A DNA stretch of 64,000 nucleotides from JAGDMJ01 sp963809695 (GCA_963809695.1 CAWEKI010000010.1:62001-126000); one strand, 5' to 3'; numbered from the stretch's first letter, positions 16,598-26,628 are shown. Notes: a model not told the origin generated them from the sequence alone. Numbers and translations: made by a program.

Positions 16598-19500
16598 ATG
16601 TCTAAGTTCTTCATCAACCGCCCGATCGTGGCGATGGTGATCTCCATTGTGATGGTCCTTGTCGGGTTGGTGGTCATGCGCAAGCTCCCTATCTCGCAGT
16701 TCCCCGACATCGTTCCTCCGATGATCAATGTCACTACGACATACGTCGGTGCCTCATCGGTGGACGTGGAGCAATCCGTAGCCACCCCCCTGGAGCAGCA
16801 GGTAAATGGCGTTGAGAATATGATTTATATGAAATCGATCAACGCCAATGACGGCACACTGACCCTGCAGGTGTCGTTCGACGTGGGCTCGAACCTGGAT
16901 ATGTCGAACGTTCTGACCCAGAACCGGGTGTCGCAGGCGCAGGCCTCGCTCCCGGGATCGGTCAAGAACTACGGCGTCACGGTCAAGAAGTCCCTGGTTT
17001 TTCCGCTGATGCTCGTTACACTGAAATCGCCCAACGGGAGTTACGATAACAACTTCCTCAGTAATTACGCGGCAATCAACATCAACGATCTCCTTGCCCG
17101 CATCAAGGGTGTGGGGGACGTCAAGTTGTTCGGCGGCAGCGACTACGCGATGCGTCTCTGGGTGAAGCCCGATCGACTAGGCAAGCTTGGGCTCACCGTC
17201 CCGGACGTTGTGAAGGCGGTGCAGGAGCAGAATGTTATATCCCCGGCCGGCCAGATCGGCGGCCCCCCGGCGCCTCCAGGCACCGATTTCACCTATACGG
17301 TTCGCACGCAGGGACGCTTGATGGACGAGAATGAGTTTGGGAATATCGTGGTCCGGACCAACCCGGACGGTTCACAGCTCAGGCTGCGTGACGTTGCAAG
17401 GATCGAGCTGGGGACACTTCTGTACAACCAGGTGGGCCGCAACAACGGCAGGCCGGCTGCGGTCATTGCCGTGTTCCAGATTCCGGGGTCAAACGCGCTT
17501 GAGGTGGCGGGGAAGATCAAGGAGACCATGGCCGAACAGGCGAAGAGCTTCCCGCCCGATCTCGTAGATGAAATTTCGCTCGACACGACGCTGGCAGTCG
17601 AGGAAAGCATCAGTGAGATCATTACGACTCTCTTTGAAGCGGTGCTCCTGGTGATCCTGGTCGTTTTTGTCTTCCTCCAGAACTGGCGTGCGACACTCAT
17701 CCCGCTGCTGACCGTCCCGGTGTCGTTGGTCGCAACGTTTATTGTATTCCCTATGCTCGGCTTCTCCATAAACACACTCTCTCTCCTGGGGATGGTTCTC
17801 GCAATCGGGATCGTTGTGGATGACGCGATTGTCGTGGTCGAGGCGGTCATGCATCATATCGAGCAAGGTCTTTCGCCCAAGGAGGCGACGGCGAAGGCAA
17901 TGGAAGAAGTGTCCGGGCCGGTCGTGGCAATTGCGCTGGTACTGGCTGCGGTGTTCGTTCCTGTGGCCTTCATGGGTGGCATCACCGGTCGTCTCTACCA
18001 GCAATTTGCCATCACGATCGCAATCTCGGTCCTTTTATCCGCTTTTAACGCCCTGACCCTGAGCCCGGCGCTCGCCGCAATGCTCCTCAAGCCGAAAGGA
18101 GGAAAGAAATCGCCGCTAGATCGGTTCTACACCTGGTTCAACAAGGTCTTCGACAAATTCACCGGCGGATATCTTTCGCTCTCCGCGATCATTATTCGGA
18201 AAATGATGAGAGGGATGGTCTTCATCGGCATCATCATTGTCCTTATCGTGGTGCTCTTTAAGGCCGTGCCGAATGGTTTCGTTCCCGAAGAGGACAACGG
18301 GTACTTCCTGATCCACATGCAGCTGCCGGATGCAAGCTCGATTCAGAGAAACGACGCGGTCTGCCAGAAGGTGGAAGCCATCCTCGCTGACACCAAAGGG
18401 ATAGACAACTACACGACGATCGTCGGCTATAGCATCCTCACGCAGACGGCCGGGTCAAACATCAGCGGTTTCTTTATCTCCTTGAAGGAATGGAAAGAGC
18501 GCAAGTCGAAAGAGGAACACGCCTTCAAGCTCGTGGAGACGTTGAACCGCCGCTTCGCGAAAGAGATACCGGAAGCGACGGTCTATGCGTTCGGTCCACC
18601 CGCAATCCAGGGGCTCGGAACCGGCGCGGGATTCACATTCATGCTGCAGGACCGCAGCGGGAACAGCCCTGCTGCTCTGGCCGAGATGTCGGACCGCTTC
18701 ATGGCTGCAGCGAGGAAGAGACCTGAGATCGGGAAGATTGCGACGTTCTACCGGTCCGGGGTTCCGCAGCTCTTTGCCGATGTGGACCGTGACAAGGTTC
18801 TCAAACAGGGGGTCACCCTGGGTGATGTCAATACCACGCTCGGTTCGCTCCTGGGCTCGAACTACATCAATGACTTCAATCGTTTCGGCCGCGTCTACAA
18901 GGTGTACCTGAGTGCTGAGGGAGAATACCGCGATGAGACGTGGAAGCTTGGCCAGTTTGCGGTCCGGAACAACCAGGGGGCTATGGTACCGTTGAACGCG
19001 CTTGTTACGATGCGGCCCATCACAGGCCCGGAGTACACAAACAGATTTAACTTACAACGGTCCGCTGAGCTTACGGGTGTCCCGGCTCCCGGGTACAGTT
19101 CCGACCAGGCCTTGACCGCCCTGCGTGAAGTGGCAGCCGAAGTGCTCCCGCAGGGATGGGCGTACGATTGGGCCAACATGTCGTACCAGGAGGTGAAGGC
19201 GGCAGGACAAGGGGCAGTCGTGTTTGGCTTTGCACTGCTCTTTGTCTTCCTCATTCTTGCCGCTCAATATGAGAGCTGGTCACTTCCTCTGAGTGTGCTC
19301 CTTGCTACACCGTTTGCCGTCTTCGGTGGTATGCTGGGGCTGTGGGTCATGAGGTTCTTCAGCGACAGCTACGTCAACAATGTCTTTGCGCAGATCGGAT
19401 TTGTGACGCTGATCGGTCTATCGGCCAAGAACGCCATTCTAATCGTTGAATTCGCCAAGATGAAAAAGGAGGAGGGCCTTTCCGCGGCAGATGCGGCGCT

Positions 19501-19783
19501 GGATGCCGCAAAGCTGCGCCTCCGGCCGATCCTGATGACCTCGTTTGCGTTCATCCTTGGCGTGCTTCCCCTGGTCCGCGCGGCGGGAGCTGGAGCAGAA
19601 TCCCGGAAGGTGATGGGACTGGCAGTCTTCGCCGGGCTTCTTGTCGCGACGACACTTGCCATCTATCTTGTGCCGATGCTCTTTGTGTTTGTTGAACGGT
19701 TTTTTGTGAGAGGAAAACATGCGGAGCCGTCGCCGGGGCACACAGGCCCCAGTCCTGAAGCAAAACAGGGAGGACATTCGTGA
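16598..19783 (+). CDS. RND efflux pump, hydrophobe/amphiphile (AcrB) family
   Basis: 1061-residue inner-membrane pump, normal length for AcrB/MexB. It starts with the typical SKFFINRPIVAMVISIVMVL. Twelve membrane helices are arranged as one plus six and five around two large periplasmic loops. The proton-relay region in TM4 is visible as GMVLAIGIVVDDAIVVVEAV (Asp-Asp pair). The second half has PNGFVPEEDNGYF, and the TM10-11 lysine region GLSAKNAILIVEFAK is present. It is translationally close to the adaptor (3 bp) and overlaps the outer-membrane gene by one base (TGATG). Substrate range is unknown. Confidence 0.96.
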   Translation: MSKFFINRPIVAMVISIVMVLVGLVVMRKLPISQFPDIVPPMINVTTTYVGASSVDVEQSVATPLEQQVNGVENMIYMKSINANDGTLTLQVSFDVGSNLDMSNVLTQNRVSQAQASLPGSVKNYGVTVKKSLVFPLMLVTLKSPNGSYDNNFLSNYAAININDLLARIKGVGDVKLFGGSDYAMRLWVKPDRLGKLGLTVPDVVKAVQEQNVISPAGQIGGPPAPPGTDFTYTVRTQGRLMDENEFGNIVVRTNPDGSQLRLRDVARIELGTLLYNQVGRNNGRPAAVIAVFQIPGSNALEVAGKIKETMAEQAKSFPPDLVDEISLDTTLAVEESISEIITTLFEAVLLVILVVFVFLQNWRATLIPLLTVPVSLVATFIVFPMLGFSINTLSLLGMVLAIGIVVDDAIVVVEAVMHHIEQGLSPKEATAKAMEEVSGPVVAIALVLAAVFVPVAFMGGITGRLYQQFAITIAISVLLSAFNALTLSPALAAMLLKPKGGKKSPLDRFYTWFNKVFDKFTGGYLSLSAIIIRKMMRGMVFIGIIIVLIVVLFKAVPNGFVPEEDNGYFLIHMQLPDASSIQRNDAVCQKVEAILADTKGIDNYTTIVGYSILTQTAGSNISGFFISLKEWKERKSKEEHAFKLVETLNRRFAKEIPEATVYAFGPPAIQGLGTGAGFTFMLQDRSGNSPAALAEMSDRFMAAARKRPEIGKIATFYRSGVPQLFADVDRDKVLKQGVTLGDVNTTLGSLLGSNYINDFNRFGRVYKVYLSAEGEYRDETWKLGQFAVRNNQGAMVPLNALVTMRPITGPEYTNRFNLQRSAELTGVPAPGYSSDQALTALREVAAEVLPQGWAYDWANMSYQEVKAAGQGAVVFGFALLFVFLILAAQYESWSLPLSVLLATPFAVFGGMLGLWVMRFFSDSYVNNVFAQIGFVTLIGLSAKNAILIVEFAKMKKEEGLSAADAALDAAKLRLRPILMTSFAFILGVLPLVRAAGAGAESRKVMGLAVFAGLLVATTLAIYLVPMLFVFVERFFVRGKHAEPSPGHTGPSPEAKQGGHS

Positions 19784-21249
19784 TGAAATACCTCTTACCT
19801 GCACTGCTTGCGTTTACACTCGCGGCCTGCGCTGTTGGCCCGGACTATAGGAGGCCGGAGGCAGAAGTGCCGCCGGCGTTTGAGAACCGCGACTCTACGG
19901 CGCTGCTGCTTGATAGCGCGATGATCGCCGTCGCTGATACAGGATGGTGGGAACTCTTTGGGGACACTGTGCTGACCGGGTTGATTGACACCGCGCTGCA
20001 GCAAAACAACGATGTCCGTATCGCGGCAGCCCGGGTTGAGGAGTTTATGGGGCTGTACGGGGTGACGAAATCCGATCTCTATCCCAAGATTGATCTTGGA
20101 GCGATCGGAACCCGGGGACAATCTGCGCTCAATGGTGACGGTTCGGTGAAGCGGCCGACCACGAACACGTTTGACGTCAACGTCTCCGCGGGATGGGAGA
20201 TCGACCTCTGGGGCAAGATCCGTCGCGCGACCGAGGCCGCGAAGGCGGACCTTCTTGCATCGGAAGAGGCACGGCGGGGGGTCGTCCTGAGTGTGACGGC
20301 TCTCGTCGCTAATTCATATTTCGATCTTCTGGATCTGGACCGAGAGCTCATAGTGTCGAAGCTGACGGCGGAGAGCCGCGGGCAATCGCTCCGGCTTTTC
20401 CAGGAGCGCTTCGGAAAGGGTGATGTCTCTGAACTCGAGCTCGCCCAGATTGAATCACAGTACTGGCTCGCAAAGGCGCGGATCCCGGTGATCGAGCAGG
20501 GCATCGTGCAGCTCGAAAACGCGATCTGCGTGCTCCTCGGGAGGAATCCGCAGCGGATTCCGCGCGGCCTGGTTCTGGACAGTCTTGCACTGCCAGGCGT
20601 TCCTGAAGGACTCCCGTCCGAGCTTCTTGAGCGCAGACCCGATGTCCGGCAGGCGGAAGAACAACTCCGTGCTGCCAATGCGCGCATCGGTGTTGCCAAG
20701 GCCCTTTACTACCCATCGATTTCCTTGACAGGACTCTTCGGCGTGGCGAGTGGTGACCTTTCGAATCTTTTCAATGCCAATGCGCAGGTCTGGCGCGTTG
20801 CAGGACAGGTCTTCCAGCCGATTTTCCATTGGGGTGAGATCTCCGGTCAGGTTGCGGCCGCGGAGGCTGTCCAGAAGCAGGTCCTGTACGGTTACGTCAG
20901 CACTGTTCAGCGTGCCTTTGCCGACGCTGAAAATGTCCTGGTTGAACGTTCACGTACTCAGCAACAGCGTGATGCAGAAAGGAACCAGCTCAAAGCTCTC
21001 CGGACGTATGTGAGACTGGCCAGAATGCGGTATACCGAGGGTGTCACGGGCTATCTCGAAGTTCTGGATGCGGAACGTGCGCTGTTCGACACAGAACTTT
21101 CATATTCGCAGACTCAGGCACGCCTTTCCAAATCTGTGGTAGGTATCTACCGTGCCTTTGCCGGGGGATGGCTCGACAAGGCGTCCGCGGAATCGGTTCT
21201 TCCTTCCGAACCGGTAGACCGGCGCGAACCAGAGAAACCGGAGAATTGA
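19783..21249 (+). CDS. RND outer-membrane channel lipoprotein (OprM/NodT family)
   Basis: 488-residue TolC-like outer-membrane factor completing the tripartite pump. The signal has a lipobox (FTLAACAVG, Cys near 16), followed by the canonical VGPDYRRPEAEVPPAF start. Two repeats of the outer-membrane efflux domain are seen: first ALQQNNDVRIAAARVEEF with YPKIDLGAIG, second LLERRPDVRQAEEQLRAANA with IGVAKALYYPSISLTG. The ATG at 19783 overlaps the pump stop by one base; a GTG directly ahead (19780) is less likely. GGGAGGA is the ribosome site. The C-terminal tail is polar and Pro/Glu-rich. Confidence 0.94.
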   Translation: MKYLLPALLAFTLAACAVGPDYRRPEAEVPPAFENRDSTALLLDSAMIAVADTGWWELFGDTVLTGLIDTALQQNNDVRIAAARVEEFMGLYGVTKSDLYPKIDLGAIGTRGQSALNGDGSVKRPTTNTFDVNVSAGWEIDLWGKIRRATEAAKADLLASEEARRGVVLSVTALVANSYFDLLDLDRELIVSKLTAESRGQSLRLFQERFGKGDVSELELAQIESQYWLAKARIPVIEQGIVQLENAICVLLGRNPQRIPRGLVLDSLALPGVPEGLPSELLERRPDVRQAEEQLRAANARIGVAKALYYPSISLTGLFGVASGDLSNLFNANAQVWRVAGQVFQPIFHWGEISGQVAAAEAVQKQVLYGYVSTVQRAFADAENVLVERSRTQQQRDAERNQLKALRTYVRLARMRYTEGVTGYLEVLDAERALFDTELSYSQTQARLSKSVVGIYRAFAGGWLDKASAESVLPSEPVDRREPEKPEN

Positions 21250-21316
21250 TTTGCATGAGAAGGTCAGGCACCACCCTTGGTCGTCGACGAGCGATGAGAA
21301 CACACGGAGTCAGACA

Positions 21317-24073
21317 ATGGCAAAGAACCAGTTGAACGCGGAACAGCAACGCCTCGAAGAGGCCAGGACTGGGACGGCGTGGCGCAAATGGGGGCCATAT
21401 CTCTCTGAGCGACAGTGGGGGACGGTACGCGAGGACTATAGCGATAATGGCAATGCCTGGGACTATTTCACCCACGACCAGGCCCGCTCAAGGGCCTACC
21501 GGTGGGGCGAGGACGGACTTGCCGGGATCTCTGACAGCAGTCAGCACCTCTGCTTTGCCCTTGCCCTGTGGAATGGCAAGGACCCCATTCTCAAGGAACG
21601 CATTTTTGGCCTGACCAACAGCGAGGGCAATCATGGCGAGGACGTGAAAGAGTATTATTTCTACTTGGACTCCACGCCCACCCATTCCTACATGAAGTAC
21701 TTGTACAAGTACCCGCAGAAGGCCTATCCGTACGGCGATCTGGTTGAGACGAACCGGCGGCGCTCGCGCGACGAGATGGAGTATGAACTGCTTGACACGG
21801 GTGTCTTCGCGGAGGATCGCTACTTCGACGTCTTCGTGGAATATGCCAAGTCAGGTCCCGAGGATATCCTGGTGCAGATCACGGCCTCCAATCGCGGCCC
21901 GGAAGCGGCGGAGTTGCATGTGTTGCCGACTCTCTGGTTCCGCAACGATTGGGCGGCATGGGTGGCAGAACCATCCGAGAAACCGACGCTTAAGCGGATG
22001 GAGGGTCCGTTGGGATCGCGATCGATCGCTGCGACGCATCCGGCTTTGGGCACATACCATCTCCACTGCGAAGGCGATGCACCACTGCTCTTCACCGACA
22101 ATGAAACGAACAACGCGCGGCTGTTTCCCGAGTATCCGAATGCCACCCCGTATGTCAAAGATGGCATCAACGACTGCGTTGTCCACGGTCGTCAGGAGGC
22201 GGTGAACCCAGCCGACACCGGCACCAAAGCCGCGGCGCATTACCGTTTGAGAGTTGGTCCTGGCCAGTCGGCGACGGTCCGGCTACGCCTGAGCCACCAG
22301 ACAGACTCTGAGCAACAGAAGAAGAAGAGTGGGAGCGGGTCCATTCCGTTCGGGCCGGATTTCGATGAGACATTCGCCGCCCGGCTGCAGGAGGCAGACG
22401 AGTTCTACAGCGCCCTGACCCCGCCTGCGACCTCTGAAGAAGCTGCCCGGGTTATGCGCCAGGCCATCGCGGGCATGCTCTGGTCCAAGCAGTACTATTA
22501 CATGGACGCTAATCAGTGGCTGCAAGAACACTCCGCTCATCCGCTGCAAGGGGGGAACCACGACTCCCGCAACCGGGACTGGTTCCACATGGTTAACGAG
22601 GACATTATCTCCATGCCCGACAAGTGGGAGTATCCCTGGTATGCGGCATGGGACCTCGCCTTTCACACCCTGCCAATCTCGATCGTGGATTCCGACTTTG
22701 CCAAGGATCAGATGAAGCTGATGCTACGCGGTCGGTACTTGCACCCCAGCGGCCAGCTCCCCGCCTACGAGTGGAACTTCAGCGACGTGAATCCTCCCGT
22801 ACATGCCTGGGCAACTTTGTTCCTCCACCGCACCGAGCAGGCCTCGCGCACGGAGACCGACTGGACGTTTCTGAAGCAGGCCTTCAACAAGCTGCTGCTG
22901 AACTTCACCTGGTGGGTCAACCGCAAGGACCGCTTCGGAAAGAACGTCTTTGAGGGGGGCTTCCTGGGACTGGACAATATCGGCGTCTTCGACCGGAGCG
23001 CGCCCCTGCCCACGGGAGGGTACCTGGAACAGGCTGATGGGACGGCCTGGATGGCCCTGTTCACGCAGAACATGCTTGAGCTCGGGGTGGAGCTCGCTTC
23101 GCATGATCCGATCTACGCGGACATGGTCTACAAGTTCGCCGAGCATTTCTGCTATATCGCCGCGGCCATGAACAAACCGGGGCAGGACGGCATGTGGGAT
23201 GAAGAGGATGGGTTCTACTACGACCTGCTCCGGCTCCCGGACGGGAGCGCGACGAGACTAAAGGTGCGCTCCATGGTCGGCCTTTTGCCACTGTGCGCCA
23301 CAACGGTGATCGAGGGGTGGCAGCGGGACCTGGTCCCGGGTGTGGCTGAGGCCGTACAGGGACGCCTGCGGCAGATCCCTGAGCTGCTGAAGTCAATCCA
23401 CCCCACCGGACCGGGGCACCTGGGAGTGGACGGTCGAGGCATCCTTGCCCTGGTCAACTCCGAACGGCTCCGCCGGATCCTTTCGAAACTGCTCGATGAG
23501 AGCGAGTTCTTGAGCCCCTACGGAATCCGCTCCATTTCAAAGTTCCACGAACGACACCCGTACGTCTTCAACGTCGGTGGGCGAGAATACCGCGTGGATT
23601 ACCTGCCGGCCGAATCGAACACCGGCATGTTCGGGGGCAACTCCAACTGGCGGGGCCCCATTTGGGTGCCGGTCAACATCGTTCTCATCCGAGGGCTCCT
23701 GCAGTATTTTATGTACTACGGCGACAGCTTCAAAGTCGAATGCCCGACCGGTTCGGGGAGGATGATGAACCTCTTTGAGGTGAGCAAGGATATCGCCGAC
23801 CGCCTCACGAGCATTTTCCTTCGCAATGGGCAGGGCCGGCGCCCCGTCTATGGTGGAACGGAGAAGTTTCAAAACGACCCGCACTGGCGGGATCTCATCC
23901 TGTTCCACGAGTATTTCCATGGCGACAACGGCGCGGGCCTCGGTGCAAGCCATCAGACGGGATGGACGGGTGCGGTTGCCACGGCTATCCAGCTGTTCGG
24001 AAGTCTCGATGCCGAACGCATGCTGAAGGGGGGGAAGAAGGCTGCCTTCGATAGGACCAAATCCGAAAAATAA
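21317..24073 (+). CDS. Large GH63-like glucosidase
   Basis: About 918 residues, cytoplasmic (no signal). N-terminal motifs are KWGPYLSERQWGTVREDYS, AYRWGEDGLAGISDSSQHLC and NSEGNHGEDVKEYYFYLDST. Central and C-terminal (alpha/alpha)6-barrel motifs are DSRNRDWFHMVNEDIISMPD, FLGLDNIGVFDRSAPLPTGG, QADGTAWMALFTQNML and MFGGNSNWRGPIWVPVN. This pattern is that of the bacterial glucosidase group related to GH63 (mannosyl-oligosaccharide glucosidase clan), which cleave alpha-glucosides; some hydrolyse glucosylglycerate or mannosylglycerate. The frame opens at 21251, but the ATG at 21317 with GGAGT ahead starts at the conserved region. It is 67 bp after the efflux operon. Substrate uncertain. Confidence 0.82.
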   Translation: MAKNQLNAEQQRLEEARTGTAWRKWGPYLSERQWGTVREDYSDNGNAWDYFTHDQARSRAYRWGEDGLAGISDSSQHLCFALALWNGKDPILKERIFGLTNSEGNHGEDVKEYYFYLDSTPTHSYMKYLYKYPQKAYPYGDLVETNRRRSRDEMEYELLDTGVFAEDRYFDVFVEYAKSGPEDILVQITASNRGPEAAELHVLPTLWFRNDWAAWVAEPSEKPTLKRMEGPLGSRSIAATHPALGTYHLHCEGDAPLLFTDNETNNARLFPEYPNATPYVKDGINDCVVHGRQEAVNPADTGTKAAAHYRLRVGPGQSATVRLRLSHQTDSEQQKKKSGSGSIPFGPDFDETFAARLQEADEFYSALTPPATSEEAARVMRQAIAGMLWSKQYYYMDANQWLQEHSAHPLQGGNHDSRNRDWFHMVNEDIISMPDKWEYPWYAAWDLAFHTLPISIVDSDFAKDQMKLMLRGRYLHPSGQLPAYEWNFSDVNPPVHAWATLFLHRTEQASRTETDWTFLKQAFNKLLLNFTWWVNRKDRFGKNVFEGGFLGLDNIGVFDRSAPLPTGGYLEQADGTAWMALFTQNMLELGVELASHDPIYADMVYKFAEHFCYIAAAMNKPGQDGMWDEEDGFYYDLLRLPDGSATRLKVRSMVGLLPLCATTVIEGWQRDLVPGVAEAVQGRLRQIPELLKSIHPTGPGHLGVDGRGILALVNSERLRRILSKLLDESEFLSPYGIRSISKFHERHPYVFNVGGREYRVDYLPAESNTGMFGGNSNWRGPIWVPVNIVLIRGLLQYFMYYGDSFKVECPTGSGRMMNLFEVSKDIADRLTSIFLRNGQGRRPVYGGTEKFQNDPHWRDLILFHEYFHGDNGAGLGASHQTGWTGAVATAIQLFGSLDAERMLKGGKKAAFDRTKSEK

Positions 24074-24463
24074 CTTGTGAATCGGAGTATGAGCAGGCGA
24101 GTTTTTTCGTGTTGGATACTTCAGGGACGAACTGTCATTTTCCTTGGTAAAACGAGGCAGGCAAGGTTGTCGGCCTTGACGCGCGATTTGAACGTTTGCC
24201 GGCTCCAGGTGTTTGAACCTTTATAACTGCGTGGCGGCATGCCACCTACCCCCCTTACCCTCTTTCTGCCTCTCTTGACCCGCCGTTTGAGTTGCACCAT
24301 GGGACCGTTATTTGACTTTAAAATGAATGGGGAGTATATTCCTAGCATTGCCTTTGTGATGCAGATCAAGACCTTTGGCTTTGCCCCTGTCTCGCTATCT
24401 GAGAGGGTGGGGGCATTCATGTTGGGCTCTTAAGTTGCCTGAGTTTCGTCTTAAGTCATTCTG
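24074..24463. other. Intergenic region before activator 1
   Basis: 390 bp with no gene that I can support. It contains a weak hairpin (GTGGC-GGCAT-GCCAC at about 24224-24238) and pyrimidine-rich stretches. CTTCAGGGACGAACTGTCA at about 24118-24137 faintly resembles the shared repeat at 49331-49365 and 62752-62786. No -24/-12 box was found. Confidence 0.4.
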
Positions 24464-24512
24464 TTGACCACAAGGATCATAAGGTCGTCCCTTTGACCAC
24501 GAAGATCAAAAG
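24464..24512 (+). promoter_or_regulatory. Direct repeat TTGACCAC-RARGATCA, possible operator of activator 1
   Basis: TTGACCACAAGGATCATAAG (24464-24483) and TTGACCACGAAGATCAAAAG (24493-24512) match at 17 of 20 positions with a 29 bp period. The TTGACC half also occurs in the class 1 upstream block (GATATTGACC). The second copy contains the TTG that could serve as start codon for activator 1, so either this is an autoregulatory site and the real start is the ATG at 24547, or the repeat is partly coding. Confidence 0.45.
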
Positions 24513-26499
24513 AGACCGAGTCGTTGAAATCGGCGCAACTGCTACGATGAGCGACCTCGATAACTCGTCCCGGTTCCTGGAAATATTCGGTGAATTGTCG
24601 GCGAAATTCGTCAACATGTCGCTCCGGAGCGTGGACGAAGAGATCGTGGCAGCCCAGAGGCGCATCTGCGAGGAGTTAGGTGTCGACCGATGCACCCTGT
24701 GGCAGTTATCGCCGACCAATAACAATGTCATCCTAACGCATGTCTGGTCAATAGTTGGGGACAAGATTACTGATACCTTGGACTTGAACAAGGAATTTCC
24801 ATGGGTTGGGGAGAAGCTCATGCGAGGGGAGACCGTGCGGTTGCCAGCCATCGAAGACCTTCCTCCTGAGGCCTCCAAGGACAAGGAAACATTCCGAGGA
24901 TACAAGGTAAGGTCAAACATAACGGTTCCCTTGCGTGTCGGCGAGAATGTAATCGGTTGCATTGGCTTCGGCGTTCTCCGCAACACTCGACAGTGGTCCG
25001 ATGAGGATGTTCACAACCTGCAGCTCGTTGCGCAGGTATTTGCAAACGCCCTTGACCGGCAAAACAAAGAACGAGCTTTGATCCAGAGCGAAGCTCGACT
25101 CACCCTTGCGAGCCTTTCTGCGGGAATTGGGTTCTGGATCCTGGAAGCGAGGACTGGGAATATTTGGGTGACGGAAAGAACCCGGGAACTGCTTGGTGTT
25201 GCCCCTGATGCTAAACTGGACCGTGACTGTTTTATCAGCGCCATCCACCCGGAAGACAGGGAGAAGTTCCGTGCGGATGTGGAACACACGCTCCGTACGG
25301 GCGAACCCATGCTTGCCGACTTTCGTGCCATACATACGGATGGGAGGGTGCAGTGGCTTGCCTCTCGAGGGGGCAGGGCTCTGGAACCGGCTTCAAGGCA
25401 GACCCAATTCATGGGAGTTTTGTGGGATATTTCTGAGCGCAAGAAAACAGAAGAGGAGCTCAGGAACTCCCTTGAAGAGATCAAGCGGCTCAAAGATCTG
25501 CTTTATGCGGAGGCCGACTTTTTGAAAGCGGAATTAGTGCATTTCCACAGTCACGCGGAAATCGTGGGCAAGAGTAAGGCGATCGGCAATGTCCTTCGGC
25601 AGGTCCGACAGGTGGCCGGGACGAACTCGACGGTACTCATCACGGGCGAAACTGGTACAGGGAAAGGGCTGGTTGCCAGGGCGATCCATGCCCTGAGCGC
25701 ACGCAAGGACAAGGTCATGGTGAAGGTTGACTGCGCGTCTCTCCCCTCGGGGCTCATTGAGAGTGAGCTCTTCGGTCGCGAACGGGGTGCCTACACGGGG
25801 GCGCTTACCAAACAGATTGGGCGCTTCCAACTGGCTGACAAATCGACCATCTTCCTGGATGAGGTCGGGGAACTCCCCCTGGAGGTACAGACGAAGCTAT
25901 TGAGAATCCTTGATACGGGCGAATTCGAGCCTTTGGGCAGCCCGAAACTCCTCAAGGTCAATGTCCGAGTTCTGGCCGCAACCAACCGGGACCTCGAAAA
26001 GGCAATGCGCGAAGGGAGATTCCGGGAGGATCTCTATTATCGACTGAGGGTTTTCCCCATCGAAGTGCCACCACTGCGGGAACGTATCGAAGATATCCCC
26101 CTGCTGGCATACAGTTTCATCCGGAAATTCTCAGCGGACATGGGAAAGAACATCCGCAACGTTCGGAAGCAAACGATGGTTGCGCTTCAACATTATCCCT
26201 GGCCGGGAAACATCCGGGAGCTGCGGAATCTCATTGAGCATGCTCTTATCATGTCGACGGGTGACACCCTGAGCCTGGACCTGCCCTCGACGGGGTCGCA
26301 CCAGATGGCTACAACATTAGGCACCCTTGCGCACAATGAAAGTCAGCATATTCGAGCCGTCCTCGAAAAGACCGGCTGGCGCATCAAAGGCTCTGGAGGG
26401 GCGGCTGATCTCCTCGGTGTCAAGCCTTCCACCCTCTACGCGAAAATGAAGAAACTCGGGATTCCCTCGCGGCGCCAAAAGGACCAGATGAAGACCTGA
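24493..26499 (+). CDS. Sigma-54-dependent activator 1 (GAF-PAS-AAA+-Fis)
   Basis: Enhancer-binding protein of about 650-668 residues. A GAF domain spans about 35-190 (VDEEIVAAQRRICEELGVDR ... SNITVPLRVGENVIGCIGFG), a PAS/PAC domain about 200-315 (ending VLWDISERKKTEEEL), then a short coiled linker and the AAA+ domain. In it are Walker A GETGTGKG near 384, the sigma-54 loop GAYTGA near 431 (Tyr for Phe, a tolerated variant), Walker B IFLDEVGEL near 453 and ALQHYPWPGNIREL. The Fis-type helix-turn-helix is at about 615-660 (ADLLGVKPSTLYAKMKKLGI). Start: TTG 24493 has AAGG ahead but lies in a direct repeat; ATG 24547 is the alternative. The last codons and stop lie inside a class 1 upstream block. 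There is no receiver domain, so a ligand sensed by GAF/PAS is likely. Confidence 0.92.
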   Translation: MTTKIKRDRVVEIGATATMSDLDNSSRFLEIFGELSAKFVNMSLRSVDEEIVAAQRRICEELGVDRCTLWQLSPTNNNVILTHVWSIVGDKITDTLDLNKEFPWVGEKLMRGETVRLPAIEDLPPEASKDKETFRGYKVRSNITVPLRVGENVIGCIGFGVLRNTRQWSDEDVHNLQLVAQVFANALDRQNKERALIQSEARLTLASLSAGIGFWILEARTGNIWVTERTRELLGVAPDAKLDRDCFISAIHPEDREKFRADVEHTLRTGEPMLADFRAIHTDGRVQWLASRGGRALEPASRQTQFMGVLWDISERKKTEEELRNSLEEIKRLKDLLYAEADFLKAELVHFHSHAEIVGKSKAIGNVLRQVRQVAGTNSTVLITGETGTGKGLVARAIHALSARKDKVMVKVDCASLPSGLIESELFGRERGAYTGALTKQIGRFQLADKSTIFLDEVGELPLEVQTKLLRILDTGEFEPLGSPKLLKVNVRVLAATNRDLEKAMREGRFREDLYYRLRVFPIEVPPLRERIEDIPLLAYSFIRKFSADMGKNIRNVRKQTMVALQHYPWPGNIRELRNLIEHALIMSTGDTLSLDLPSTGSHQMATTLGTLAHNESQHIRAVLEKTGWRIKGSGGAADLLGVKPSTLYAKMKKLGIPSRRQKDQMKT

Positions 26500-26628
26500 A
26501 GTCTAGATATTGACCTTTCACCCAGCTCGTTCGCCTGCTTCCTCTGCCTTTTCCTGCCTGCAAGTTCTTTCCCCACAGGGTGTTACATCTGAATTCTCCG
26601 TTTCACGCCCGCTGGCATGGATCTTGGA
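26478..26628 (+). promoter_or_regulatory. Class 1 upstream block plus sigma-54-like promoter, copy 3 (before ABM1)
   Basis: The upstream block at 26478-26515 (AAAGGACCAGATGAAGACC, then TCTAGATATTGACCTTT) begins inside the last seven codons of activator 1 and runs past its stop. After 97 bp comes TGGCAT at 26613-26618, five bases, and TTGGA at 26624-26628. A predicted start near 26639 gives a 43-nt leader to the ABM1 start, with AAAGGA before it. The block is therefore both coding and probably a binding site, and it places the activator beside a target of its own. Confidence 0.7.

Noticed and set aside
24239..24433. 64-codon ORF upstream of activator 1
   Set aside because: No ribosome site, low complexity of composition and no recognisable domain; probably chance in non-coding DNA.
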